A stretch of DNA of 44,684 bases from Desulfobacula sp. (GTDB lineage: Bacteria > Desulfobacterota > Desulfobacteria > Desulfobacterales > Desulfobacteraceae). The position numbers were made by a program, and so were the translations under genes. This document shows positions 1-8,069 of this stretch, in pieces. The stretch covers positions 1 to 44,684 of the forward strand of contig VMSR01000152.1 of NCBI GenBank assembly GCA_013792075.1. The letters are read 5' to 3'. Position 1 is the stretch's first letter; each line of letters begins with the position of its first letter. Under the pieces are notes generated by a model, which saw only the letters and a program-made list of their open reading frames with translations, was not told the DNA's origin and made no database searches.

Positions 1-420
1 ATCGGACTCAATACGGGAAAAAGGGCATTGATCCGTTCTGTGCTTGAGGGAATTGCTTTTCACAAGCGCTGGATGCTGGAGGCCATTGAAAAAAAAGTGC
101 CGAGACAGGGGAGTTTGCGGTTTGTGGGGGGAGGGGCCAAGTCAAAGGTTCTGTGCCAGATCATGGCAGACATCACCGGGCACAGGATAGAAGTCCCGGT
201 GCAGCCCCAGAATGTAGGTGCAGCCGGTGCCGCCATTATCTGCGGGCTGGGGCTGAATGCAATTGCCTCGGTTGGAAAAGCAAAAGACCTGATCGGCATC
301 TCATCCGTCCATAGGCCGGACAGCCGAAATCAGGATCAATACAATGGGATGTTCCGGGTATTCAAACAGCTGTATCGGCAGAACAAAAAGCTTTTCTGGG
401 CTTTGAACACCTTGTCCTAG
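1..420 (+). CDS. FGGY-family carbohydrate kinase, C-terminal part (cut by window edge)
   Basis: Only the last 139 codons are present; the reading frame is open from base 1 and stops at 418-420. The family phosphorylates sugars such as xylulose, glycerol or autoinducer-2 with ATP in the cytoplasm. The segment FVGGGAKSKVLCQIMADITG followed by a V-x-x-x-x-x-VGAAGAA stretch is the ATP-binding C-terminal lobe typical of xylulokinase-like FGGY proteins. The substrate cannot be assigned because the sugar-binding N-terminal domain lies outside the window. The gene converges on a TetR gene 13 bp away, with no obvious terminator hairpin between them. Confidence 0.85.
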   Translation: MGLNTGKRALIRSVLEGIAFHKRWMLEAIEKKVPRQGSLRFVGGGAKSKVLCQIMADITGHRIEVPVQPQNVGAAGAAIICGLGLNAIASVGKAKDLIGISSVHRPDSRNQDQYNGMFRVFKQLYRQNKKLFWALNTLS

Positions 421-433
421 CCCCTGGACCGGA

Positions 434-1039
434 TCATTTGATGTGTGACTTACCCGAGGGGTTGGCCACAAGTCCTGTGGAAAGGATGGTGTAAACCGTT
501 TCAATGATCTGCTCAACACTGCCCTTATCCGGGTCTTCCAGATGGGCTGCGCACAGGGTATCAATGATGCCCACTGCGGCCAGGGCGGACAGATAATGGG
601 GCAGGGGCCGAAGATATCCTTTTTCTTCTCCTGTTTTCAGAATATTTTCAATGAAACGGATAAATTCCTTTCGAACCCCTTTGATTTCCACCAGCACCTT
701 GTCGTCAATACCGCTGGACATCTCATTGGCATAAATCCGGCTCACTTCACTATGGGAAATATAAAGACGGACAATGCTGGAAATTAGTCCTTTCAGATGG
801 GCCATAAAGGGCAGATCCGATTCAAGTTCCGCTTTGATTTGGGCCATTATCCGGTTGAGACCCTGGGTAACGGTTGCAGCAAACAGCTCGGATTTACTGG
901 AAAAATTATAATACAGGGTACCCTTTGCAACCTTGGCCAGGACTGCAATTTCATCCATTTTGGCCTGGTGAAACCCTTTTTGGGAAAAAACAATGCCGGC
1001 GGCTCCTAGAATTTGGTCTTTTTTTAATTCTTTTTTCAT
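434..1039 (-). CDS. TetR/AcrR-family transcriptional regulator
   Basis: A 201-residue protein of normal TetR length. Residues about 8-54 form the helix-turn-helix domain (AAGIVFSQKGFHQAKMDEIA, then AKVAKGTLYYNFSSKSELF), which is a textbook TetR signature. The remainder is an all-helical ligand-binding and dimerisation domain of unknown ligand. The gene is divergent from the HAD phosphatase gene at 1222. The 182-bp gap between them holds the palindrome TGACCGGTCA, which recurs in near-identical form in front of the MFS gene at 3632-4876. I infer that this regulator represses itself and that transporter, with the HAD gene possibly included. No clear Shine-Dalgarno sequence precedes the start. 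Confidence 0.92.
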   Translation of the reverse strand: MKKELKKDQILGAAGIVFSQKGFHQAKMDEIAVLAKVAKGTLYYNFSSKSELFAATVTQGLNRIMAQIKAELESDLPFMAHLKGLISSIVRLYISHSEVSRIYANEMSSGIDDKVLVEIKGVRKEFIRFIENILKTGEEKGYLRPLPHYLSALAAVGIIDTLCAAHLEDPDKGSVEQIIETVYTILSTGLVANPSGKSHIK

Positions 1040-1151
1040 GAAAGGATCACTATTTTTGGGGTAACGCTTTTAATAAGGTTAGAATCGTATTCAGCTAGCT
1101 TTAAGATTACGGCAGTTATAAGTTAAGGGGTGACCCCTGTCAATTAAAAAA

Positions 1152-1165
1152 ACTGACCGGTCAAT
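1152..1165. promoter_or_regulatory. Candidate TetR operator, copy 1
   Basis: The sequence ACTGACCGGTCAAT contains the perfect 10-bp palindrome TGACCGGTCA at 1154-1163. It lies in the divergent promoter between the tetR gene (start 1039) and the HAD gene (start 1222). TetR/AcrR repressors commonly bind such palindromes in their own promoters. A second copy differing at two positions lies at 4921-4934, upstream of the MFS transporter gene. Assignment to this TetR protein is inference from position and shared sequence. Confidence 0.6.
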
Positions 1166-1221
1166 ACACTTTGGGCAATGGGCAGGTGCCAATTTGATTT
1201 AAAAGGGAGGCAAGGGGAAAA

Positions 1222-1893
1222 TTGGGCAAAAAAAAGACGGCTGCTTTTTTTGATGTGGACGGCACCCTTATCCATGGGGACAGCCAGGCGATGGAGGCCG
1301 GATTTATCCTTAAAAAGACAAAACCGTCATTGGCATATTGGGCAAAGATTTTGTTGACACTTCTCTCCGTGCAATTGAGCCGGATGGGATGGATCTCACA
1401 AATTGCTCAGAATAAAGTCTACCTGAAAACCTATAGGGGCAGAACTCGCCAATGGCTGGAAAAAAACGCACAGGACCTGTTCCGGCAGGAGATTGAAAAA
1501 AAACTTATTCCCAAATCCATGTCATTGATCCATAAGCACAGGCAAAAGGGCGATCTCATAGTCCTGGTCTCAGCCTCCCCCCGCCATATTCTGATTCCCT
1601 TTGAGAAACAATTAAAACCGGATAAATTGTTTTGCACCCTTCTGGAGTTCGGGCAGAACAAAAAAGCCACGGGTCGGGTTCTGGGAAAAGTGTGTGCCCA
1701 GGAAGAAAAACGATTCCTTGTCCATGGATTTGCCAGAAAAATGCAAATTGACCTGGAACAATCCTTTGCATACACAGACCACCATTCGGATATCCCCTTC
1801 CTGGAAAGCGTGGGGCATCCCGTTGCTGTCAATCCCACAAAAAGTCTGTCTGCCTGGGCCAAAAAACAAGGTTGGCCCCAATATCGGTTTTAA
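1222..1893 (+). CDS. HAD-superfamily (IB-type) phosphatase/hydrolase
   Basis: A 223-residue cytoplasmic hydrolase of the phosphoserine-phosphatase-like HAD-IB group. Motif I is FFDVDGTL (residues about 9-16) with the nucleophilic and acid/base aspartates. Motif II is the VLVSASPRH segment near residue 115, and motif III/IV is AYTDHHSDIPFLE near residue 187. The TTG start is preceded by GGGAGG at 1205-1210 and a purine-rich stretch. Members act on phosphoserine, lysophosphatidate or phosphoglycerol-type substrates; the cap gives no clear substrate. It shares a promoter region containing the candidate TetR operator. Confidence 0.88.
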   Translation: MGKKKTAAFFDVDGTLIHGDSQAMEAGFILKKTKPSLAYWAKILLTLLSVQLSRMGWISQIAQNKVYLKTYRGRTRQWLEKNAQDLFRQEIEKKLIPKSMSLIHKHRQKGDLIVLVSASPRHILIPFEKQLKPDKLFCTLLEFGQNKKATGRVLGKVCAQEEKRFLVHGFARKMQIDLEQSFAYTDHHSDIPFLESVGHPVAVNPTKSLSAWAKKQGWPQYRF

Positions 1894-1957
1894 GGTTTGT
1901 CAAGGAGAGCCGGATTGGTTGCAAAAATGTGGGGATACCCAAAAGCCTGCCCCGGGA

Positions 1958-2824
1958 TCAAACCGGGTAGAGGGTATTGAGAAAAGTTTCAACCGCCTGG
2001 AACACGCCCAGGGATATGGGGCCCCGGATAATCCCGTGCAGATGAAAGTCAATTTCCCGGTAATGGGCATGGGGGATTTGCCGGAAGAGTCTTTGCCCGC
2101 TTTTGCCGTCCACCTTGGGATCATTTCTGCCCTGGACAATCAAGGTGGGAATCTTCAGGGAACAAAGGGCGGAATTTACTTTTTTCATGAGGGCTTTCAC
2201 CTCCACAATGCCCTGGATGGGGCAGCGATGGTAATTGATGTGGGGGTTGTCCGGATGGTTTCGGGCAAAGGGTTTTGTCAATCCGGTCATTCCAAGTTTG
2301 CCGGCAAAAAAATTCCATGCCTGGAGAATCTCCACAAAACGGGTTGAAACCCCTTTGAATTTAAGGGGGGCAGAGATCGAAATAACGGCGTCAAAATCAG
2401 CGGGTTTCAGGAGCGCCTGGTAAAGGGCCAATCCCGCCCCTGTTGAAAAGCCGCCAATTACGATCCGGTCGCAGCAACTCTTTAAAATTTCAACCCCCCG
2501 GTCCACGGATTTTATCCAGTCGCCATACTGCTTGGTTGACAGGTCAATTGCAGAGGTGCCGTGTCCTTCAAGCCTTGGGGCATAGACCGTATATCCTTTT
2601 GCATATAAAAATTGGGCCCATTCCCGGACTTCTTCCGGTGCGGCCATTAACCCGTGGACCAGAAGAATCCCGGTCGAAGCGGATCCATTGTGCAGAAGAA
2701 AGGGTTCCCCGATCTGTCTGGGCTTTGTTTCTTCTTTCAGAAAATAGGTCTGGTAGGCCGCATGGAAACGCCGGCGCTCTTTGTCAAGAAGCGCTTCACA
2801 ATGGGGGGGTATCACGGTTTTCAA
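1958..2824 (-). CDS. Alpha/beta-hydrolase (carboxylesterase/lysophospholipase-like)
   Basis: A 288-residue hydrolase. The GILLVHGLMAAPEEVREWA segment supplies the oxyanion hole. The nucleophile elbow is GGFSTGAG (a G-x-S-x-G motif), the acid is probably in GRNDPKVD and the histidine in HLHGIIRGP. This order matches the monoglyceride-lipase/carboxylesterase group, which cleaves acyl esters in the cytoplasm. The gene begins 12 bp after the hemolysin III gene on the same strand, so the two are probably cotranscribed. The start is uncertain: TTG at 2824 has no clear ribosome-binding site, and GTG at 2815 is an alternative. Confidence 0.85.
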   Translation of the reverse strand: MKTVIPPHCEALLDKERRRFHAAYQTYFLKEETKPRQIGEPFLLHNGSASTGILLVHGLMAAPEEVREWAQFLYAKGYTVYAPRLEGHGTSAIDLSTKQYGDWIKSVDRGVEILKSCCDRIVIGGFSTGAGLALYQALLKPADFDAVISISAPLKFKGVSTRFVEILQAWNFFAGKLGMTGLTKPFARNHPDNPHINYHRCPIQGIVEVKALMKKVNSALCSLKIPTLIVQGRNDPKVDGKSGQRLFRQIPHAHYREIDFHLHGIIRGPISLGVFQAVETFLNTLYPV

Positions 2825-2836
2825 AACACGGAGGCT

Positions 2837-3487
2837 TTAGGCGATAATTTCAAAATATACCCGGTAAATCATGGCATAGTGGAGGGCGCCGCCCACAAGA
2901 ATCAGAACATGGAACAGCTCATGAAAGCTAAAGATCCCCGGGACAAGCCGGGGTTTTTTAATGGCATAAATAAGGCCGCCCAGGGTAAAGGCAGCCCCGC
3001 CGGAAAACAACAATACCTCCTGGGACAGGGACATGTTTGCCAGCATCTGTTTTATGGGCAAGAGGGCGGCCCAGCCCATGACAATGTATATCAGCACATA
3101 AATGGACCTGGGGGCCCGTGGAAACCACAATTGGGAAATAACCCCAAAGCCCACAAGTCCCCACTGGATTGCGATCATGGTCCAGCGCCAATACCCTTCC
3201 AGGCAAAAGTAGCAGATGGGGGTATAGGTGCCGGCAATCATAAAAAAAATAGCCAGCCGGTCCATTTTTCGCCAGAAGGAAAGTTCATTTTCTTCTTTTT
3301 TAAATCGATGGTAAAGGGTGCTGGCAAAAAAGAGAAATACAATGGAAAGACCGTAGATGAGCGCTGTGATCAAAGCAGATGCCGAGTGGCTTGCCACCTT
3401 TGCCAGATATATGGTTCCCACAAGGGCTGCAATTCCTCCCACCAGGTGGGAATAAAAATTAAACGATTCCTGAATCCTGACACTCAT
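2837..3487 (-). CDS. Hemolysin III / TrhA (PAQR-like) integral membrane protein
   Basis: A 216-residue protein with about seven hydrophobic membrane segments, the usual size for the bacterial hemolysin III family, which is related to eukaryotic PAQR receptors. Characteristic residues are the STLYHRF segment (near residue 58), the KMDRLAIFFMIAGTYTP segment, and the C-terminal HELFHVLILVGGALHY segment, whose H-x3-H supplies metal ligands in PAQR-type proteins. The biochemical role in bacteria is poorly known (linked to membrane energetics or lipid homeostasis in E. coli). It is followed by the alpha/beta hydrolase gene in an apparent two-gene unit. Confidence 0.92.
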   Translation of the reverse strand: MSVRIQESFNFYSHLVGGIAALVGTIYLAKVASHSASALITALIYGLSIVFLFFASTLYHRFKKEENELSFWRKMDRLAIFFMIAGTYTPICYFCLEGYWRWTMIAIQWGLVGFGVISQLWFPRAPRSIYVLIYIVMGWAALLPIKQMLANMSLSQEVLLFSGGAAFTLGGLIYAIKKPRLVPGIFSFHELFHVLILVGGALHYAMIYRVYFEIIA

Positions 3488-3631
3488 GCTTTCTCCTTTC
3501 CATGGCCATGGTATTCTGAATAAACCCGATGACAGGTTTCCCTTTTAAGGACATTCAGAACGGATAAATTTTTTATCTGTCTTCTTTAGTATTAAATTAT
3601 GGCGCCATATACCACAGAAAAAAGCGAACAA

Positions 3632-4876
3632 TTACATTTTTTTTACATCTGTCAGCCTGGATGCCAGGATCATTTTAGATTCTTTTAAGCCCAGGCTCAG
3701 AACAATATTTATAAGGGCCAGCCCGATGAAGATCACTAAGGACACCTTCATTCCCGCAGTATTCATCAGGACAATGAACAGGATACCCGATATCTGCCCT
3801 GTGAAAAGGAGCAGACCCTGGGAGATGGATTCCGGGGCAGGCCGGGTGACTTCTGCACAATATTGAAACCCCACAGGGGCTCCCCCGCCCAGAAGAAAAA
3901 ACCCCAGGATAAAAGAAGAGATCAAGAGCAGGGCATAATCGTTAAAAAAGGCCAGTCCCATGATGCCGGGGGTTGCGCCTGCCATTGCCATGCAGATGAA
4001 TTTTCTGCGTTTTTTCTGCCTGTCGGACAATACCGGCAGTATCACTGCGCCGATGATGCCTGCCACCAGCATGATACCGCCGACAATGCCGGTTTGTTGT
4101 ATGCTCAGGCCCTTGGTCTGGCAGATCTGATCAATGCAGGTGCTGATGGCATTAAACATCCCCAGGCCGATGAAAAAAAGCGGAAAAAGATAGGCCATGT
4201 CCCTTTGGCTAAAAATTTGTCCGATGCTTTTGACAAGGCCTGGATGTTTTTTCTCTTTAATGTGTTCAGAAGGAAAGAAAGGCCTTTCCTTCAAAAAAAC
4301 AAGCAGGATGACCGCCCCTGCGCAGGATATCAGCCCATAGGTCATCAACATGGTGGCCAGATCATAGACCCCAACGATATTTGTCCCAATCATCAAGGGG
4401 GTGAAGACCATGACAATAATAATTCCTGCAAACTGGGCCAAAGTAGCAATCCCAACAGCAAGAGCTCTTTCCAGAAGGGGGAACCATTGGACCGCAACTT
4501 TTGTAGCGGCATTCAGGATAAAGGGCTGGGCAACGGCAAGTCCTGTCTGGGCAATGACCACAAGGGTATAATCATGGGGGAAAACCCCTTTCATGAGTCC
4601 GAAAATTCCCGTCAGGACGGCGCCGATTCCAAGGCCTATTCGAATTCCAAAGGTGTCAATAATATAAGAGGCCGGGATGCAGACCACAAGAAAAACCCCC
4701 ATGAAAATAAGGGAAAGAAGGTCGATCTGCAGGGCAGACACCTGGTAAAAGAGCCTGGCTTCCCGGGCAATGGATGCAAAGGTGAGCCATTGTATCTGGA
4801 TAATAGCGGAAATCAGGGCAAAAACAAAAAGAACCACCCATCTGTATGGATCTACAACAATTTTATTCTCCTGCAT
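3632..4876 (-). CDS. Major facilitator superfamily transporter, FLVCR-like
   Basis: A 414-residue protein with about 12 membrane segments. The N-terminal half resembles the FLVCR group (heme/choline exporters in animals): IQIQWLTFASIAREA, then a VSALQIDLLSLIFMGVFL segment, PASYIIDTFGIRIGL and later FILNAATKVAVQWFP. The cargo of the bacterial members is not established, so none is assigned. The ATG at 4876 has AAGGAG eight bases upstream. A palindrome almost identical to that in the tetR promoter lies 45 bp before the start, which suggests TetR control. Confidence 0.87.
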   Translation of the reverse strand: MQENKIVVDPYRWVVLFVFALISAIIQIQWLTFASIAREARLFYQVSALQIDLLSLIFMGVFLVVCIPASYIIDTFGIRIGLGIGAVLTGIFGLMKGVFPHDYTLVVIAQTGLAVAQPFILNAATKVAVQWFPLLERALAVGIATLAQFAGIIIVMVFTPLMIGTNIVGVYDLATMLMTYGLISCAGAVILLVFLKERPFFPSEHIKEKKHPGLVKSIGQIFSQRDMAYLFPLFFIGLGMFNAISTCIDQICQTKGLSIQQTGIVGGIMLVAGIIGAVILPVLSDRQKKRRKFICMAMAGATPGIMGLAFFNDYALLLISSFILGFFLLGGGAPVGFQYCAEVTRPAPESISQGLLLFTGQISGILFIVLMNTAGMKVSLVIFIGLALINIVLSLGLKESKMILASRLTDVKKM

Positions 4877-4920
4877 TCATGTTTCTCCTTGTATCGTCCC
4901 TGGATCATTGAAACGAATAA

Positions 4921-4934
4921 ACTGACTGGTCAGT
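4921..4934. promoter_or_regulatory. Candidate TetR operator, copy 2
   Basis: The sequence ACTGACTGGTCAGT is a palindrome apart from its two central bases (arms TGAC/GTCA plus the outer AC/GT pairs) and differs at two positions from the copy at 1152-1165. It lies 45 bp upstream of the MFS start codon, where a repressor would block transcription. The match of 12 of 14 bases between two promoters about 3.8 kb apart is the evidence for one regulator acting at both. Confidence 0.6.
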
Positions 4935-5098
4935 ATAAGACATACGTTTATGGGGTGTAGATGTCAACCTTAAATGCGATGAACAACAGGACACCTGGCC
5001 TCCCATGATTTTAAATGATTCTACTTGCAATTTATCAGTGTGTTAAAATATAGTTAATTTGTATGTTCATATTTCAGACCAAGCTTAGGAGCACTTCC

Positions 5099-8029
5099 AT
5101 GGCAAAAAAGAATGAATTGCCAGAAATCATACCCAGTGGCCGGCCGGCAAAAAAAACAAAAAAAGCATTTCCCATCGTGGGCATGGGCGCGTCTGCCGGC
5201 GGCCTGGAGGCATTTGAATCGTTTTTCAAGGCCATGCCCGCCAACAGCGGTATGGCCTTTGTCCTTGTATCCCACCTGGACCCCACCCATGTCAGTATCC
5301 TTCCCGAACTTATTCAAAAAAAGACGTTAATGAAGGTCACCCTGATAACAGACGGTCTGCCGGTGAAACCCGACAGGGTGTATGCAATTCCCCCCAACAA
5401 AGACCTGGCAATTTTAAACGGCACCCTGCATCTCATGGATCAGATGCACCCAAGGGGGTTGAATCTTCCCATCGATAATTTTTTTAAATCCCTGGCCCAG
5501 GACCAGGGCGACAATGCCATTGGTATTATCCTTTCCGGAACCGGCACCGACGGCACCCTGGGGCTCAAACAGATCAAGGCAGAGCTGGGCATGGTGATGG
5601 TACAGGATACGGCGTCTGCCAAGTATGCGGGGATGCCCAGAAGTGCCGTTGCCACAGGACTTGTGGATTATGTGTTGGATGCGGATCAGATGCCGGAACA
5701 ACTCATTAAATATACAAAGCACGCCATCCTGGAACCAAAGGCAAAGATCACCAGTGATGAAGATAAATTTCAAATGGCATTGCAAAAGATTTACATCCTT
5801 TTGAGGTCCCACACCGGGCAGGATTTCTCCCTTTACAAAAAAAACACCATTACCCGGCGCATTGAAAGACGAATGCATGTCCATCAGATTGATGATGTCC
5901 TGGATTATGTAAAATATCTCCAGGCAAGTGACCGGGAAGTCCATGTATTGTTCAAGGATCTTCTCATTGGGGTCACCGGTTTTTTCAGAGACCCGGAAGC
6001 ATTTGACGCCCTCAAAGAAATGCTTTTATCGGGTTTGCTTCGGGGAAAACCAAACGATTCTGCCGTCCGGGTCTGGGTGGCCGGGTGCAGCACCGGCGAA
6101 GAGGCATATTCCATTGCCATTCTTTTGCACGAATGTTCAGAAACGTTGAACCGCCATTTTGATGTTCAGATTTTCGGCACTGATATTGACAAGGATGCCA
6201 TCAATACGGCCCGGACAGGTCTTTATCCCTTGAGCATTTCCGGAGATGTCAGTCCTGAAAGATTACAGCGGTTTTTCACCAGTGAAGAGAGCCATTTTCA
6301 GATCAAAAAATCAATCCGGGAAATGCTGGTTTTTGCGCCCCAAAACTTAATCAAGGACCCCCCCTTTACAAAACTGGACATCCTCAGCTGCCGGAATCTT
6401 ATGATTTACCTGGGATCGGAATTGCAGAAAAAACTTTTCCCTGTCTTCCATTACAGCTTAAAACCGGAGGGTATATTATTTCTCGGGTCTTCGGAGTCCC
6501 TTGGCCAGGCAGGCGAATTGTTTAGGATTCAAGACAAAAAATGGAAAATTTTCTCACCCCAGCCCACGCTGACAAAGGCCCGCCCAGTACTGGACTTTCC
6601 GATCCTTGCATCCAGTGACGATGCCCGGGATATAAAATGCGATAAGGCCGTGAAAAGGGCAGAAGAAATCAATAGCTTTATGCTTGTGGAAACCATTTTA
6701 CAGCAGAGTGACACACCTCCCTGTGCCATTATTGATGAAAAGTCAGACATCGTATATACCCATGGCCGGACGGGCAAGTATCTGGAACCTGCCATCGGCA
6801 AGGCCAGCATCAATATTCTCGAAATGGCAAGACCCGGGTTAAAAGCGGTCCTTGCCGCTGCCATTCGAAAAGTGTCCACCCTTAAACGCGAAGTTGTCCA
6901 CAAGGCCATAGATGTTGAAAATAACGGGGGGATTTTAAAGATTGATCTGATTGTAAAACCGGTTCTGGAGTATGGCGCCATCCGGGGCATGCTCATGGTC
7001 ATCTTTCATGATGCAACCCCGAAAACCGGTCCAATAAAAATTGTAAAAACCCAAAAGAACAAATCGATAATAAAGCTTGAACAGGAATTGCAATACACCC
7101 GGGAGAATTTACAGACAACCATAGAAGAGCTGGAAACGGCCAACGAAGAACTCAAGTCCACCAATGAAGAACTCCAGTCCACAAATGAGGAGCTGCAATC
7201 CACCAATGAGGAACTGGAGACCTCAAAGGAAGAGCTGCAGTCCCTTAACGAGGAGTCGGCAACAGTGAACACAGAACTCCAGAGTCGGATTGATCAATTG
7301 TCAGATGCCAATGACGATATGAAAAATCTTCTGGATTCTACCCAGATCGGCACAATTTTTCTTGATATAGACCTGAATGTCAGACGGTTTACCAACATGG
7401 TCGTAAAATTGATTCCTTTGACCAGTATGGATATCGGCCGACCCATCAAGCATTTCTCCACGGAACTTAAGAACTTTAATATTGACCAAACGGCCCAACA
7501 GGTGCTCAAAGACCTGGTAACCCGGGAAATAGAAGTGGAAAGCGGAGAAAATACATACTTCAGAACACGCATCATGCCCTATCGCACCATGCACAATGTT
7601 ATTGACGGTGTGGTGATTACCTTTGAAGATATCACTGAACTAAAGCAGTCTGTTCTGACGACCCAGCGCCTGTCCGTGATCATGAATTCAAAGGATGCCG
7701 TCATTATTCAAGATAAAAACGGCAACATAAACTTTTGGAATCAGGGTGCCCAGAAATTATATGGGTATACCCAGGAGAGTGCATTGAAAATGAATATCCG
7801 GGATATGGTGCCCGAAGACAGGGTTCTTCAATCCCGGACCTTTACGCAAAAGGCATTCAGAGGAGATCTGTTTAAAAGCATGGAAACAGATCGAAAGGCC
7901 CTTGGCGGTGATACCATAAGGGTCTGGCTGATGGCCCTGGCCCTTCGCGATGAAACCGATAAAATCAATGGCCTTGTCACCATTGAAAGGGCGATTACAG
8001 ATTTTCCGGAAAAAATAAAAAAGGAATGA
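5099..8029 (+). CDS. CheB-CheR-PAS fusion protein (methylesterase/methyltransferase sensor)
   Basis: A 976-residue cytoplasmic fusion. An N-terminal CheB methylesterase domain (about 25-210) keeps its catalytic residues in GASAGG, SHLDPTH and GTGTDGTLG. A CheR methyltransferase domain (about 225-490) has its SAM-binding VWVAGCSTGEEAYS segment. A long Glu/Asn-rich coiled coil of repeated xSTNEEL units (about 665-745) and two PAS domains follow. No histidine-kinase domain is present at the C terminus; the next gene supplies one. I chose the ATG at 5099 because AGGAG lies eight bases upstream; an in-frame ATG at 5063 lacks such a site. The family is linked to adaptive, chemotaxis-like signalling outside flagellar operons. 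Confidence 0.92.
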   Translation: MAKKNELPEIIPSGRPAKKTKKAFPIVGMGASAGGLEAFESFFKAMPANSGMAFVLVSHLDPTHVSILPELIQKKTLMKVTLITDGLPVKPDRVYAIPPNKDLAILNGTLHLMDQMHPRGLNLPIDNFFKSLAQDQGDNAIGIILSGTGTDGTLGLKQIKAELGMVMVQDTASAKYAGMPRSAVATGLVDYVLDADQMPEQLIKYTKHAILEPKAKITSDEDKFQMALQKIYILLRSHTGQDFSLYKKNTITRRIERRMHVHQIDDVLDYVKYLQASDREVHVLFKDLLIGVTGFFRDPEAFDALKEMLLSGLLRGKPNDSAVRVWVAGCSTGEEAYSIAILLHECSETLNRHFDVQIFGTDIDKDAINTARTGLYPLSISGDVSPERLQRFFTSEESHFQIKKSIREMLVFAPQNLIKDPPFTKLDILSCRNLMIYLGSELQKKLFPVFHYSLKPEGILFLGSSESLGQAGELFRIQDKKWKIFSPQPTLTKARPVLDFPILASSDDARDIKCDKAVKRAEEINSFMLVETILQQSDTPPCAIIDEKSDIVYTHGRTGKYLEPAIGKASINILEMARPGLKAVLAAAIRKVSTLKREVVHKAIDVENNGGILKIDLIVKPVLEYGAIRGMLMVIFHDATPKTGPIKIVKTQKNKSIIKLEQELQYTRENLQTTIEELETANEELKSTNEELQSTNEELQSTNEELETSKEELQSLNEESATVNTELQSRIDQLSDANDDMKNLLDSTQIGTIFLDIDLNVRRFTNMVVKLIPLTSMDIGRPIKHFSTELKNFNIDQTAQQVLKDLVTREIEVESGENTYFRTRIMPYRTMHNVIDGVVITFEDITELKQSVLTTQRLSVIMNSKDAVIIQDKNGNINFWNQGAQKLYGYTQESALKMNIRDMVPEDRVLQSRTFTQKAFRGDLFKSMETDRKALGGDTIRVWLMALALRDETDKINGLVTIERAITDFPEKIKKE

Positions 8030-8069
8030 CCTGGGGAAAAAGATTTTTTTATCAAAAGCAGGAGCACTG

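Noticed and set aside
1694-2347. A 217-codon plus-strand open frame overlapping the HAD and hydrolase genes
   Set aside because: Runs out of frame through the end of the HAD gene and antisense to the hydrolase; no recognisable protein.
2654-3523. A 289-codon plus-strand open frame opposite the hemolysin III and hydrolase genes
   Set aside because: Antisense to two recognised genes, with no domain similarity; a by-product of their codon use.
3863-4960. A 365-codon plus-strand open frame opposite the MFS gene
   Set aside because: It is the antisense shadow of a clear 12-helix transporter, has low-complexity charged composition and no ribosome-binding site.
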